DNA from: Sva-07 sp963716235
GTDB lineage: Bacteria; Actinomycetota; Acidimicrobiia; Acidimicrobiales; Ilumatobacteraceae
Assembly: GCA_963716235.1 (NCBI GenBank)
Contig: CAVQTE010000030.1
Coordinates: 205,005-269,004 of the forward strand
Length of the DNA: 64,000 bases
Reading direction: 5' to 3'
The notes below the pieces were generated by a model. The model was not told where the DNA came from. It searched no databases and saw nothing but the letters and a program-made list of their open reading frames with translations. Positions 42,792 to 51,235 of this stretch are shown one piece after another. Position numbers and translations under genes: made by a program. Position 1 is the stretch's first letter, and every line of letters begins with the position of its first letter.

Positions 42792-42842
42792 GTTTGCGTT
42801 GCAGAACGGTTGGGCCGTTCCATCGGAACCGTGACGCAAACC
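42792..42842. repeat. Imperfect palindrome, family B copy 2
   Basis: GTTTGCGT (42792-42799) at one end and ACGCAAAC (42834-42841) at the other enclose small inner stems such as AACGG/CCGTT. It lies between the proS promoter and the rimP leader. The flanks match copy 1 at 19477-19544. Confidence 0.65.
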
Positions 42843-42911
42843 GGGATCGGGTGTGGGGGTGAGCGGTGGTGTGGGTGCGCACGGCGAGCCTGTCCAACGA
42901 TGCTCGGACGC

Positions 42912-42920
42912 TGCTATCAT
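42912..42920 (+). promoter_or_regulatory. Extended -10 promoter of the rimP-nusA-infB operon
   Basis: TGCTATCAT (TGN plus TATCAT) lies about 78 nt before the rimP start and upstream of the leader hairpin. No strong -35 is visible. The predicted start near 42927 gives a leader of about 70 nt. Confidence 0.5.
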
Positions 42921-42946
42921 GAGCGCTCCATTTGGTTTGGTACCGA

Positions 42947-42983
42947 AAGGCGTGGGGCTGAGCCCCACGCCTTGTTTGTTGAA
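42947..42983 (+). terminator. Terminator-like hairpin in the rimP-nusA-infB leader (probable attenuator)
   Basis: A perfect 13-bp stem, AAGGCGTGGGGCT (42947-42959) with AGCCCCACGCCTT (42961-42973), is followed at once by the T-rich TTGTTTGTTG. It has the form of an intrinsic terminator and lies inside the mRNA leader, just before the GAAAGGAGG ribosome binding site of rimP. Premature termination here would control nusA and infB expression; NusA itself modulates such hairpins. Confidence 0.65.
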
Positions 42984-42997
42984 AGGAGGCAGTTCCG

Positions 42998-43579
42998 ATG
43001 AGCGCAGCGTCAGAGATCGATCGCATGCACGCCCTCGTCGGCCCGATTGCCTCCGATCTGGCGCTCGACGTCTACGACATCGAGCGCCGGGGCGGCACCA
43101 TCCGGATCACGCTCGACACGTTGCCGGGATCCGATGGCGGCATCACGCTCGACTCACTGTCGCTCGCCACCCGTCTCATCTCACGCGAACTCGACCACGA
43201 GGACCCGATCGCCGGGCAGTACACGCTCGAGATCACGAGCCCCGGACTCGAACGCCAGCTCCGCACGCCTGCGCATTTCCAGCGTGAGGTCGGCAAGACC
43301 ATCTCGGTGCGCCTGCGTGATCCGCTCGCCGACCCGCGCCGATTGCAAGGATCGCTGGTTGCGGCCGACGATCGTCACGCCACGCTCCTGCTCGACGACG
43401 GCACGGAGCGAAGCGTCGTGATCACCGAGATCGACAAAGCGCGCACTGTGTTCGAGTGGGGCCCCAAGCCCAAGCCCGGAAAGCAGTCGGCCAGGCAATC
43501 GAGCAAGAAGGCCGGTGCCAAGCCGTCGGCCGCCACGACCCAGAACCCGACATCGACGAAGGAGAAGCAACCGTCATGA
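42998..43579 (+). CDS. rimP: Ribosome maturation factor RimP
   Basis: A 193-residue RimP. The family signature lies in the SPGLERQLRTPAHFQREVGKT segment, preceded by the N-terminal domain with DVYDIERRGGTIRITLDT. It has a longer, basic/Ala-rich C-terminal tail of about 40 residues (KPGKQSARQSSKKAGAKPSA) beyond the usual ~150. RimP binds the 30S subunit and assists its maturation. A strong GAAAGGAGG ribosome binding site ends about 9 nt before ATG 42998. It heads the translation operon, and its stop overlaps the nusA start by 4 bp (ATGA). Confidence 0.95.
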   Translation: MSAASEIDRMHALVGPIASDLALDVYDIERRGGTIRITLDTLPGSDGGITLDSLSLATRLISRELDHEDPIAGQYTLEITSPGLERQLRTPAHFQREVGKTISVRLRDPLADPRRLQGSLVAADDRHATLLLDDGTERSVVITEIDKARTVFEWGPKPKPGKQSARQSSKKAGAKPSAATTQNPTSTKEKQPS

Positions 43580-44931
43580 GCAACCTCGACATGAGCGAGG
43601 CCATTGGCATGCTGGCCCAGGAGAAGGGCATCTCCGAGGACACGCTGCTGCACGTTCTCGTCGACGCCCTTGCCTCGGCCTACAAGCGTCGCCCCGACGC
43701 CGCCGACGAAGTGGTCGTCGAAGTGAACCCCGAAACCATGGAGTTCTCCTTCATCGCGTACGACGTCGATGAAGACGGCAACTGGATCAACGAGCGCGAC
43801 GACACGCCGAAGAAGGACGAGCTCGGTCGTATCGCCGCACAGACGTTCCGTCAGGTGATGAGCCAGCGCATTCGCGAGGTCGAGTCCGAGCGCAAGTTCG
43901 AGGAGTATGCGAACCGGGAGGGCGACATCGTCACCGGCATCATCCAACGCACCGATGCCCGCTACACGCTGCTCGACCTCGGTCGGGTCGAGGCGCTGTT
44001 GCCGCAGGCCGAGCAGGTGCCGTTCGAGCGGCCGGCCCAGGGCGACCGCCAGAAGGCGTACATCGTCGAAGTGCGCCGCACGCCGAAGGGTCCGCAGATC
44101 GTCGTGTCGCGGACGCACCCCGGCCTCATCAAGCGGTTGTTCGAACTCGAAGTGCCCGAGATCGCGGACGGCATCGTCGAGATCAAGGCCTGCGCCCGTG
44201 AACCGGGCCACCGCACCAAGATCGCCGTCTGGTCGAACGACCACAACGTCGATCCGGTCGGCGCGTGCGTCGGCGCCCGCGGTGGTCGTGTACGCATGGT
44301 CGTCAACGAGATGCGCGGCGAGAAGATCGACATCGTGCCGTTCAGCGAGGACCTCGCCGACTTCGTCGCCAAGGCACTGTCGCCGGCGAAGGTCACCCAG
44401 GTGATCATCTCCGACGACGGCACCGCAGCCGATGTCATCGTGCCCGACCATCAGCTCAGTCTGGCGATCGGCCGGGAGGGCCAGAACGCTCGACTCGCCG
44501 CTCGCTTGACCGGCGTGCGCGTCGACATTCGTTCCGAGACGCAGCTCGCTGAAGGCATCCCGGCCGGTGGTCGCGACGCCGACGTCGAGTATGCCGACGG
44601 CGAATGGCGCGCCAACGCCGAGACCGGCGAGATGGAATGGCATGCCGCCGACGGCAGCGTCATCAGTGAATCCGACTGGCAGGCAGCTTCGGCTGTCGCC
44701 TCGTCCGAGGACGCAGCATCCGACGGTGAGTCGGTGGTTGCTGCGGGAGCCGATGAAGCGGACGCCTCGATGGTCGGCGCCGACCCAGCGGCTGGTGTCG
44801 ATGATGTGGATGTTGACGTCATGGTGGTGTCAGACACCACTGACGTGGTGTCGGACACCTTGTCCGACGCGGGTGAATCCGACGCCGGTGAATCCGACGG
44901 GCCCGCCAACGAGAACGGCGACGACGACTGA
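43576..44931 (+). CDS. nusA: Transcription termination/antitermination factor NusA
   Basis: A 451-residue NusA. The N-terminal RNAP-binding domain begins MSNLDMSEAIGMLAQEKGIS; the S1 domain is around GDIVTGIIQRTDARYTLLDL; and KH1/KH2 contain HNVDPVGACVGARGGRVRMV and LAIGREGQNARLAARLTGVR. The C-terminal ~75 residues are acidic (many Asp/Glu) and replace the acidic repeats of enterobacterial NusA. It modulates pausing, termination and antitermination. ATG 43576 overlaps the rimP stop by 4 bp, so translation is coupled. The leader hairpin at 42947 may provide feedback control. Confidence 0.97.
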   Translation: MSNLDMSEAIGMLAQEKGISEDTLLHVLVDALASAYKRRPDAADEVVVEVNPETMEFSFIAYDVDEDGNWINERDDTPKKDELGRIAAQTFRQVMSQRIREVESERKFEEYANREGDIVTGIIQRTDARYTLLDLGRVEALLPQAEQVPFERPAQGDRQKAYIVEVRRTPKGPQIVVSRTHPGLIKRLFELEVPEIADGIVEIKACAREPGHRTKIAVWSNDHNVDPVGACVGARGGRVRMVVNEMRGEKIDIVPFSEDLADFVAKALSPAKVTQVIISDDGTAADVIVPDHQLSLAIGREGQNARLAARLTGVRVDIRSETQLAEGIPAGGRDADVEYADGEWRANAETGEMEWHAADGSVISESDWQAASAVASSEDAASDGESVVAAGADEADASMVGADPAAGVDDVDVDVMVVSDTTDVVSDTLSDAGESDAGESDGPANENGDDD

Positions 44932-44933
44932 GT

Positions 44934-45233
44934 GTTACCGATCACCCCGAACCCATTCGCAGCTGTCTCGGCTGCCGTCAGCGGCGCCCACAGTCCGCGC
45001 TCGTGCGAGTCACGAAATCGGCGGCGGGCATCGTCGTCGACGGCGCCAGCGACGGCCGCGGTGCGTGGGTGTGTCGGAGTTCGGGTGGCCCCGGTCGAGT
45101 CGAGGCAGCGTGTCTCGATGCGGCCATCACGCGGCGTGCGTTCGCACGGGCGTGGCGCGTCGAGGTCACTCCCGACGACGTGCAGGCGGTCAGAGAGCGT
45201 TGCAGCGCTGACGTCGACGACAAGGACGAATGA
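44934..45233 (+). CDS. YlxR family (DUF448) RNA-binding protein; start uncertain
   Basis: A ~99-residue YlxR/DUF448 protein between nusA and infB. The signature CxGC is in RSCLGCRQRRPQSALVRV at about residue 12, followed by GRGAWVC and the FARAWRVEV C-terminal helix. The conserved Cys motif lies upstream of the first canonical start in frame (GTG 45003), so the true start must be near 44934. No ATG/GTG/TTG is in frame there; the text GTGTTACCG just after the nusA stop suggests one base may be missing from the start region. YlxR proteins are small nucleoid or RNA-binding proteins that regulate expression in Bacillus. The operon position is typical. Confidence 0.8.
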   Translation, partial: VTDHPEPIRSCLGCRQRRPQSALVRVTKSAAGIVVDGASDGRGAWVCRSSGGPGRVEAACLDAAITRRAFARAWRVEVTPDDVQAVRERCSADVDDKDE

Positions 45234-45294
45234 GATGCGCAGTGATTCCGGCATCTGCGAGGCAAAGACGACTGTGAAAGGTTGAATCGACAAC

Positions 45295-48213
45295 GTGGCA
45301 GCTAAGAAGATCAGGATCCACGAGCTCGCGAAAGAGCTCGGGATGACAAACGCAGAGGTCCTCGACCTGTGTGGAGTGCTCGGCGTTGCCGCGAAGGGCC
45401 CGTCATCGTCGCTCGCCGAGGCATACGCCGACATGGTGACCCGTCGCGCCGAGCGCGACGGGCTCAAGCGTGACGAACAGCCCGAAGAACCCAAGCCGGT
45501 CAAGAAGGCTGCACCGAAGAAGGCCGCGGCCAAGAAGGCTGCGCCGCCGAAGGATGCTGCGACGACGGCCGAAGAGCCCGAGACGCCTGAGCCCGTCGTC
45601 GAGGCCGAGCCCGTCGAGGCGATTGTCTCGCCGGTCGAGGCCGCAGTCGTCGAAACGGTCGCCGCCGATGAACCGGTCGAAGCACCGGCCACCGAAACCG
45701 TCGTCGAGGTGCCCGTCGCCGACACTGTGACCCCAGTGGCTGCGACGCCCGAGTTCGCCGAAGCCGAAGTTGTCGAGCAGGCCGTCGAACCGGAAGTTCC
45801 GGCTGCGCCGGCGCCCGAGCCCGTCGTCTCCGAGGTCGAGCCGGTCGAGCACGCGGCGCCCGCCGCGACAGCACCCGTCGTCGAACAGGCACCGGTCGCC
45901 GCGCCGAGCCAACCAGCGGTGCCAGATTCCGCGTCGCGAGTGATCTCCAGTGGTCGTCCGACCCCCGGTGGGCGCCCACCGGAGCAGGCGGCAACGCCTC
46001 CCGAGGCTCGCCGGCTCGAGGAACGTCCCGAAACAACGGCGCCCGAGCGCCCACTCTCGCCCACCGGGCGTCCGATCCCGGCGCCTCCCGGCCGTCCGCT
46101 CTCACCGAGCGGCAAGCCGATTCCGCCGCCTCCCGGCTCTGCTCGTCCGACGAGCCGAACCGGTGGTCCCGGCGGTCGCCCTGGCGCTCCGCGTCCAGGC
46201 GGCTACACGCCTCGTCCTGCTGGTGGCCCCGGTGGCGGCGGCGCTGGTCGTCCCGGCGGCGCTCCCGGCGGAGGCGGCCCTGGTCGTCCCGGCGGTCCAG
46301 GCGGTCCCGGTGGTGGCGGCAATCGTCCGAGCGGTCAGCGGCGCCCGCCGCGCCGTACCGGCCGTCGGCGTCGTCGTCGCGACCAGGACGATCTGCAGCC
46401 GCAGTTCACCGCCTACACGTCGTCGGACGCTCCCGTTCCCGAGGGCGTCGTCATCATCGAACGTGGTGTGTCCGCCCAGGAGTTCGCTCCGAAGCTGAAC
46501 CGCACGCCCGCCGATGTCGTGCGCTTCTTGCTCAACAACGGTGAAATGGTCACGGCAACGATGACGCTCGCCGACGAGCAGATGGAGCTGTTCGCGCTCG
46601 AGGTGGGCGCTGAAATCCTGCTCGTCGAGCCGGGTCAGCAGGAAGAAGTCGAACTGCAGAAGTTGTTCGACGACTCCGACGACGACGAACTTCAAGAGCC
46701 GCGACCGCCCGTCATCACCGTGATGGGCCACGTCGACCACGGTAAGACCACGCTGCTCGACCACATCCGCGGCGCCAACGTCGTGGAAGGCGAGGCCGGT
46801 GGCATCACCCAACACATTGGTGCCTACCAGGTGCAGAACGAGCACGGCTCGGTCACGTTCCTCGACACCCCGGGTCACGCCGCGTTCACGCAGATGCGTG
46901 CTCGTGGCGCCGATGCGACCGACATCGTGGTGTTGATGGTCGCTGCCGACGACGGCATCATGCCGCAGACCATCGAGGCCATCAACCATGCCCGCGCCGC
47001 TGATGTGCCGATCGTGGTGGCGGTCAACAAGATCGACAAGGACAATGCCGACCCGCAGCGTGTGTTGACACAACTCGCGGAGTACGAACTCGTTCCCGAG
47101 TCGTGGGGCGGTGACACGATCGTGGTCGAGATGTCAGCTCTGAAGGGCCTCGGCGTCGACGACCTCATCGAGCAGCTCCAGGTTGTCGCCGAACTCGAAG
47201 AGCTCACTGCGAACCCGACCGGGCGCGCCAAGGGCATCGTCATCGAGGCGCAGCTCGACAAGGGGCGCGGCCCGGTGGCCACCGTGCTCGTCGACAAGGG
47301 CGAGCTCAAGGTCGGCGATCCGATCGTCGCCGGTGCCGCCTGGGGCAAGGTGCGCGCCATGATCAACGACAAGGGCGAGCAGGTCAAGACGGCCGGTCCG
47401 TCCACGCCTGTCCAGGTGTTGGGCCTGTCACTCGTGCCCGAGGCCGGCGACGAATTCCGCGCCGCCCCCGATGAGAAGATCGCCCGCACGGTGGCCGAGG
47501 CACGCGAGCTGCGTCTCAAGGCGAAGCACCTGCGCGAGGACGCTCGGGTCAAGACGGGCACCAAGCTCGAAGACATCTTCGCCCAGATCCAGTCGGGCCA
47601 GAAGGCGTCGGTCAACCTGATTCTCAAGGCCGACGTGCAGGGTTCGCTCGAAGCGGTGACCGAGTCACTTCGTCGACTCGAGCGCGACGAGGTCGACGTC
47701 AGCTTCGTGCACCGCGCCGTTGGCGGCATCACCGAGAACGACATCACGCTGGCCAACGCGACCAACGCGACGATCATCGGATTCAACGTGCGTCCCGACG
47801 GCAAGGCCCGCAAGCTGGCCGAGCAGGAAGAAGTCGAGATCCGTACCTACGAGATCATCTACAAGCTGCTCGAGGACATCGAACAGGCCGTCATCGGCAT
47901 GCTCGAGCCCGAGTTCGAGGAGCAGGTCACCGGCGAAGCCGAGGTCCGCGAGATCTTCCGGGTCCCCAAGCTCGGTGCGATCGCCGGTTGCTACGTGCGC
48001 TCGGGTGTCATCACACGCGGGTCCAAGGTGCGCTTCCTGCGCGACGGCACGATCATCTGGAAGGGTGACATCACGTCGCTCAAGCGGTTCAAGGACGATG
48101 CTCGCGAGGTCCGTGAGGGCTTCGAGTGCGGTATCGGTCTGTCCGATTTCCAGGACCTCAAGCCGGGCGACCTCATCGAGACCTATCAGGACGTCGAGAT
48201 CCCGCGGACGTGA
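45295..48213 (+). CDS. infB: Translation initiation factor IF-2
   Basis: A 972-residue IF-2. The first ~50 residues hold the IF-2N domain (IRIHELAKELGMTNAEVLDL), then a long Ala/Pro/Glu- and Gly/Pro/Arg-rich linker to about residue 380, ending in a basic RRPPRRTGRRRRRRDQD patch. The G domain follows with GHVDHGKTTLLDHIRG, DTPGHAAFTQMRARG and VNKIDK. C-terminal domains include SVNLILKADVQGSLEAV. It places initiator tRNA on the ribosome. The start is GTG 45295, 61 bp after ylxR, with a distant AAAGG. The gene is intact. Confidence 0.97.
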   Translation: MAAKKIRIHELAKELGMTNAEVLDLCGVLGVAAKGPSSSLAEAYADMVTRRAERDGLKRDEQPEEPKPVKKAAPKKAAAKKAAPPKDAATTAEEPETPEPVVEAEPVEAIVSPVEAAVVETVAADEPVEAPATETVVEVPVADTVTPVAATPEFAEAEVVEQAVEPEVPAAPAPEPVVSEVEPVEHAAPAATAPVVEQAPVAAPSQPAVPDSASRVISSGRPTPGGRPPEQAATPPEARRLEERPETTAPERPLSPTGRPIPAPPGRPLSPSGKPIPPPPGSARPTSRTGGPGGRPGAPRPGGYTPRPAGGPGGGGAGRPGGAPGGGGPGRPGGPGGPGGGGNRPSGQRRPPRRTGRRRRRRDQDDLQPQFTAYTSSDAPVPEGVVIIERGVSAQEFAPKLNRTPADVVRFLLNNGEMVTATMTLADEQMELFALEVGAEILLVEPGQQEEVELQKLFDDSDDDELQEPRPPVITVMGHVDHGKTTLLDHIRGANVVEGEAGGITQHIGAYQVQNEHGSVTFLDTPGHAAFTQMRARGADATDIVVLMVAADDGIMPQTIEAINHARAADVPIVVAVNKIDKDNADPQRVLTQLAEYELVPESWGGDTIVVEMSALKGLGVDDLIEQLQVVAELEELTANPTGRAKGIVIEAQLDKGRGPVATVLVDKGELKVGDPIVAGAAWGKVRAMINDKGEQVKTAGPSTPVQVLGLSLVPEAGDEFRAAPDEKIARTVAEARELRLKAKHLREDARVKTGTKLEDIFAQIQSGQKASVNLILKADVQGSLEAVTESLRRLERDEVDVSFVHRAVGGITENDITLANATNATIIGFNVRPDGKARKLAEQEEVEIRTYEIIYKLLEDIEQAVIGMLEPEFEEQVTGEAEVREIFRVPKLGAIAGCYVRSGVITRGSKVRFLRDGTIIWKGDITSLKRFKDDAREVREGFECGIGLSDFQDLKPGDLIETYQDVEIPRT

Positions 48214-48221
48214 GTCGTCGG

Positions 48222-48227
48222 TAGGTT
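48222..48227 (+). promoter_or_regulatory. Leaderless -10 box (TAGGTT) for the DsbA-like gene
   Basis: TAGGTT followed by 6 nt and ATG 48234, inside the translation operon. It implies an internal promoter for the DsbA-like gene and the downstream rbfA-truB set. Confidence 0.45.
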
Positions 48228-48233
48228 GGAGCG

Positions 48234-48872
48234 ATGGCTGCCGACCTCGACTTCTTCTTCGACCCGGTCTGTCCGTGGGCGTGGATCACCTCGCGATGGG
48301 TGACCAATGTCAGCGAGCAACGCGACTACGAGGTCGACTGGCGGTTCATCTCGCTGTGGATCCTCAACGAGGAGAACACCAAGGAGTGGTACACGCCCCA
48401 GTACCGCGCGGGCCACTATCTGGGCCAGCAGGGGCTACGTATCGCCGATGCGATCCGGCTGGACGACCCCACCGCTGTCGGACGCTGGTACAGCGCGGTC
48501 GGCACGGCGTTGCACGTCCACGCACAACGAGCCGAAGCCCGAGGCGCCACATTGGATTGGTACCGCAGTCTGCTCGCGGCCACCGGGTTCGACGAGTCGT
48601 ACATCGATGCTGCCGCCGACGAGTCGCACGACGAGTACATCCGCGCCGACACCGAGCTGGCGCTGAGCCGCACGGGTCGTGACGTCGGCACGCCGATCTT
48701 GACGTTCCATCCGGGAGCGGACAACGAGGCGAGCTTCTTCGGCCCCGTCATTTCCAAGGCGCCGACCGGCACCGAAGCGTTGGAACTGTGGGACGCCGTC
48801 GAGAAGCTGGCCACCATGTCGGGGATGGCCGAACTCAAGCGGTCGAACCGCGTCGCCCCCGACTTCACCTGA
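48234..48872 (+). CDS. DsbA-family thioredoxin-fold protein, mycothiol-dependent nitroreductase type (Rv2466c-like)
   Basis: A 212-residue DsbA-like protein. It opens ADLDFFFDPVCPWAWITSRW, where CPWAW holds a single active-site Cys in the place of CxxC, as in the mycobacterial Rv2466c type that uses mycothiol. The helical insertion (YRAGHYLGQQGLRIADAI) and the cis-Pro loop DVGTPILTFHPG fit the fold. Family members reduce nitro compounds or protect thiols under oxidative stress. It sits between infB and rbfA, which is not a translation role; the internal TAGGTT promoter suggests independent expression. It implies a mycothiol-type redox system in this organism. Confidence 0.83.
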   Translation: MAADLDFFFDPVCPWAWITSRWVTNVSEQRDYEVDWRFISLWILNEENTKEWYTPQYRAGHYLGQQGLRIADAIRLDDPTAVGRWYSAVGTALHVHAQRAEARGATLDWYRSLLAATGFDESYIDAAADESHDEYIRADTELALSRTGRDVGTPILTFHPGADNEASFFGPVISKAPTGTEALELWDAVEKLATMSGMAELKRSNRVAPDFT

Positions 48873-48893
48873 CTCTTCCCGAGGAGACACGCC

Positions 48894-49334
48894 ATGGCAG
48901 GAAAGCGCAGCAGCCGCAGCAGCACGCCGAAGTACTCGCGCAGCGCGCGGGTGAGTACCACGCTGCAGGAGATCATCGCGGATGAACTCGTGCGGATCGA
49001 CGACGAGCGACTCACCTTCGTGACCGTCACGGGCATCGACGTCGACCCCGAACTGAACCGTGCGATCGTCTTCTTCGACTCGCTCGCAGGCGAGGAAGGC
49101 GACGAGGAAATCCTGGAGGCCTTCGCCGATCACCGGGTACGTCTGCAGTCGTCGATCGCCCGCCAGATCCGGGCGAAGAAGACGCCGATTCTCGACTTCC
49201 GCCCCGACATGGTGATCCGCTCAGCGGCACGAATCGACGAGATTCTGAAGTCGGATCAGGCGCGACTCGATCGCGAGGCGAGCGGCGGATCCCCGGCCGA
49301 TGACGTCCCCGACGCCGGCCCGATCGGGGCCTGA
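48894..49334 (+). CDS. rbfA: Ribosome-binding factor A
   Basis: A 146-residue RbfA. The KH-like fold shows RVSTTLQEIIADELVRIDDERLTFVTVTGIDVDPELNRAIVFF and the later RLQSSIARQIRAKKTPILDFRPD, with the conserved KKTPxLxFxxD. A short Arg/Ser tail precedes it and an acidic tail follows. RbfA binds the 30S subunit and helps mature 16S rRNA during cold shock. A GAGGAG ribosome binding site is 8 nt before ATG 48894. Its stop overlaps the start of truB by one base (TGATG). Confidence 0.95.
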   Translation: MAGKRSSRSSTPKYSRSARVSTTLQEIIADELVRIDDERLTFVTVTGIDVDPELNRAIVFFDSLAGEEGDEEILEAFADHRVRLQSSIARQIRAKKTPILDFRPDMVIRSAARIDEILKSDQARLDREASGGSPADDVPDAGPIGA

Positions 49335-50204
49335 TGGCTCGCCGCAAGCCGGCCACGACGCATGGGCTGGCCGTCGTCGACAAGCCTGCCGGCGTGACGA
49401 GCCACGACGTCGTCGGCATGCTGCGGCGTCGATTCGGTGAGCGCCAGGTCGGCCACGCCGGCACCCTCGACCCGGACGCGACCGGGGTACTCGTGGTGGC
49501 GGTCGGCAAGGCGACCCGCCTGCTGCGGTTCGTCGAGAAGACTCGCAAGGGCTACGTCGGCGAGGTGGTGCTCGGATCGTGCACGTCGACGCTCGACTCG
49601 TCCGGCGACGTGGTGGCAACCTTCGACATGTCCGGCGTCACGCTCGACGATGCCCGCACGGTGGTGGCTGAACATCTCCTCGGCGACATCGAACAGGTGC
49701 CGCCGATGGTGTCGGCCATCCGAGTCGACGGCAAGCGCCTGCACGAACTCGCCCGCGAAGGCATCGAGATCGAGCGGGCATCCCGTCCCGTGACGGTTCA
49801 TCGATTCGATGTCGTCGACTGGGCCGAACCTGGCGTGTTGGCGATCGACGTCGAGTGTTCGGCCGGCACCTACATCCGAACGCTCGCCGACGACCTCGGT
49901 CGGCTACTCGGCGGGGGAGCGCATCTCCGGAACCTTCGCCGTACGCATGTCGGTGAGTTCACGCTGGCCGAGGCGGCGCCCCCGGACGAGTGCGAACTCC
50001 TCCCGGTCGCCAGCGCAGTCCGTGCGCTTGCAGCTGTGGCCGTGAGCGACGACGTCGCAGCACTCGTTGCCAACGGTCGCGTCCTCGACGCGTGGGACGG
50101 GCGAAGGCCCGTGGGCGGTCTTCGACGGACGCGAGCAGTTGCTCGCGGTGTACGAGACGTTCGGCGACGGGCGGGCAAAGCCGGCCGTCGTACTGCCTGT
50201 TTGA
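49334..50204 (+). CDS. truB: tRNA pseudouridine(55) synthase TruB, frameshifted near the 3' end
   Basis: About 289 residues after repair of one frame change near 50095-50103 (a run of G). The catalytic Asp is in GHAGTLDPDATGVLVVAVGKATR. Further motifs are YVGEVVLGSCTSTLDSSGD, PPMVSAIRVDGKRLHELAREG and ECSAGTYIRTLADDLGRLLG. The native tail, in the second frame, reads WAVFDGREQLLAVYETFGDG and ends at the TGA 50202-50204; read in the original frame the protein is misread from Arg256 onward. The length of 871 bp is one base over a multiple of three. TruB makes pseudouridine-55 in tRNA. Confidence 0.92.
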
Positions 50205-50239
50205 TGCCGCCGGCACCGGTCCATGCCGGTCACGACCGA

Positions 50240-50245
50240 TAGCGT
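50240..50245 (+). promoter_or_regulatory. Leaderless -10 box (TAGCGT) for ribF
   Basis: TAGCGT followed by 6 nt and GTG 50252. It lies between truB and ribF, so ribF has its own leaderless promoter. Confidence 0.5.
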
Positions 50246-50251
50246 TGCGGC

Positions 50252-51196
50252 GTGCTCGTCGTGACCGACCTGGAACACTGCTCGTGGGGTGATGCTCGAT
50301 CGGTGATCACGATCGGCGCGTACGACGGCGTCCACCTCGGACACCGAGCCGTGATCGACCAGGTTCGACGTCGGGCCGAAGACCTCGGCGCCAAGTCCGT
50401 CGTCGTCACATTCGATCGACATCCAGCCAGCGTGGTGCGCCCGGAGTCGGCGCCTCGACTGCTGACCAGCCCGCAGCAGAAGCTCGAACTCCTGGGCGCG
50501 ACGGGCATCGATGCGGTTGTGGTCGTGCCGTTCGACGAGGCCCAGGCGGCGGAGACCCCGGAGTCGTTCGTCGACCGGGTGCTCGTGCGATGCCTCAAGA
50601 CCCGGGTGATCGTGGTCGGGGAGGACTTCCACTTCGGACGTCATCGCGATGGCAATGTCGACCTCTTGCGCAAGCTCGGCGCCGAGAGCGACTTCGACGT
50701 CGAACCGATCCGGTTGGTGGCTCGTCGTGACGGTGTCGACGAGCCCGTCAGCAGTACTGCGATCCGACGGGCGCTCGCCGGCGGCGACATCGCCCGCGCC
50801 AATGCGATGCTCGGACATCCCTACGAGGTTCGCGGCACCGTGTTCGAGGGCGACCAGCGCGGCCGCCTGCTCGGTTTCCCGACGGCCAACGTCGGTGTGC
50901 CGAACGGGATGTGCATGCCCGCCGATGGCGTGTACGCCGGCTGGTACGAACGCCCGAACGGTGACGTGCACGCGTGCGCGATCAACCTCGGCCGTCGCCC
51001 GACCTTCTACGAGCATGCCGACGCGTCGCTGCTCGAAGCGCACCTGCTCGATGTCGACGTCGACCTCTACGGCGAGCAAGCCGAGGTGCGTTTCACGAAT
51101 TTCCTGCGAAGCGAGCGCAAGTTCGACGGCGTCGACGCGTTGATCGCCCAGCTCACCCACGACATCGACCACGTGCGTCAACTCCTCGACACGTGA
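50252..51196 (+). CDS. ribF: Bifunctional riboflavin kinase / FAD synthetase
   Basis: A 314-residue RibF. The N-terminal FMN adenylyltransferase has ITIGAYDGVHLGHRAVIDQV and VIVVGEDFHFGRHRDGN, then EPVSSTAIRRAL. The C-terminal riboflavin kinase has GTVFEGDQRGRLLGFPTAN and the NLGRRPTFYEH motif. It converts riboflavin to FMN and FAD. The GTG start at 50252 is leaderless. The gene follows truB in the usual actinobacterial order and is convergent with the ABC substrate-binding gene; the two meet at the palindrome 51201-51228. Confidence 0.96.
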   Translation: MLVVTDLEHCSWGDARSVITIGAYDGVHLGHRAVIDQVRRRAEDLGAKSVVVTFDRHPASVVRPESAPRLLTSPQQKLELLGATGIDAVVVVPFDEAQAAETPESFVDRVLVRCLKTRVIVVGEDFHFGRHRDGNVDLLRKLGAESDFDVEPIRLVARRDGVDEPVSSTAIRRALAGGDIARANAMLGHPYEVRGTVFEGDQRGRLLGFPTANVGVPNGMCMPADGVYAGWYERPNGDVHACAINLGRRPTFYEHADASLLEAHLLDVDVDLYGEQAEVRFTNFLRSERKFDGVDALIAQLTHDIDHVRQLLDT

Positions 51197-51200
51197 TGCG

Positions 51201-51228
51201 TCACAACAGGGGTCAGCCCCTGTTGTGA
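51201..51228. terminator. Perfect palindrome between convergent genes, GGGGTCAG family copy D2
   Basis: TCACAACAGGGG (51201-51212) and its exact complement CCCCTGTTGTGA (51217-51228) around TCAG. It lies 4 nt after the ribF stop and 7 nt before the stop of the convergent substrate-binding protein gene, so it works in both directions as a terminator. Its ACAACAGGGGTCAG matches the terminal repeats of the RAYT unit at 58089-59010. Confidence 0.75.
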
Positions 51229-51235
51229 CGGCCGC

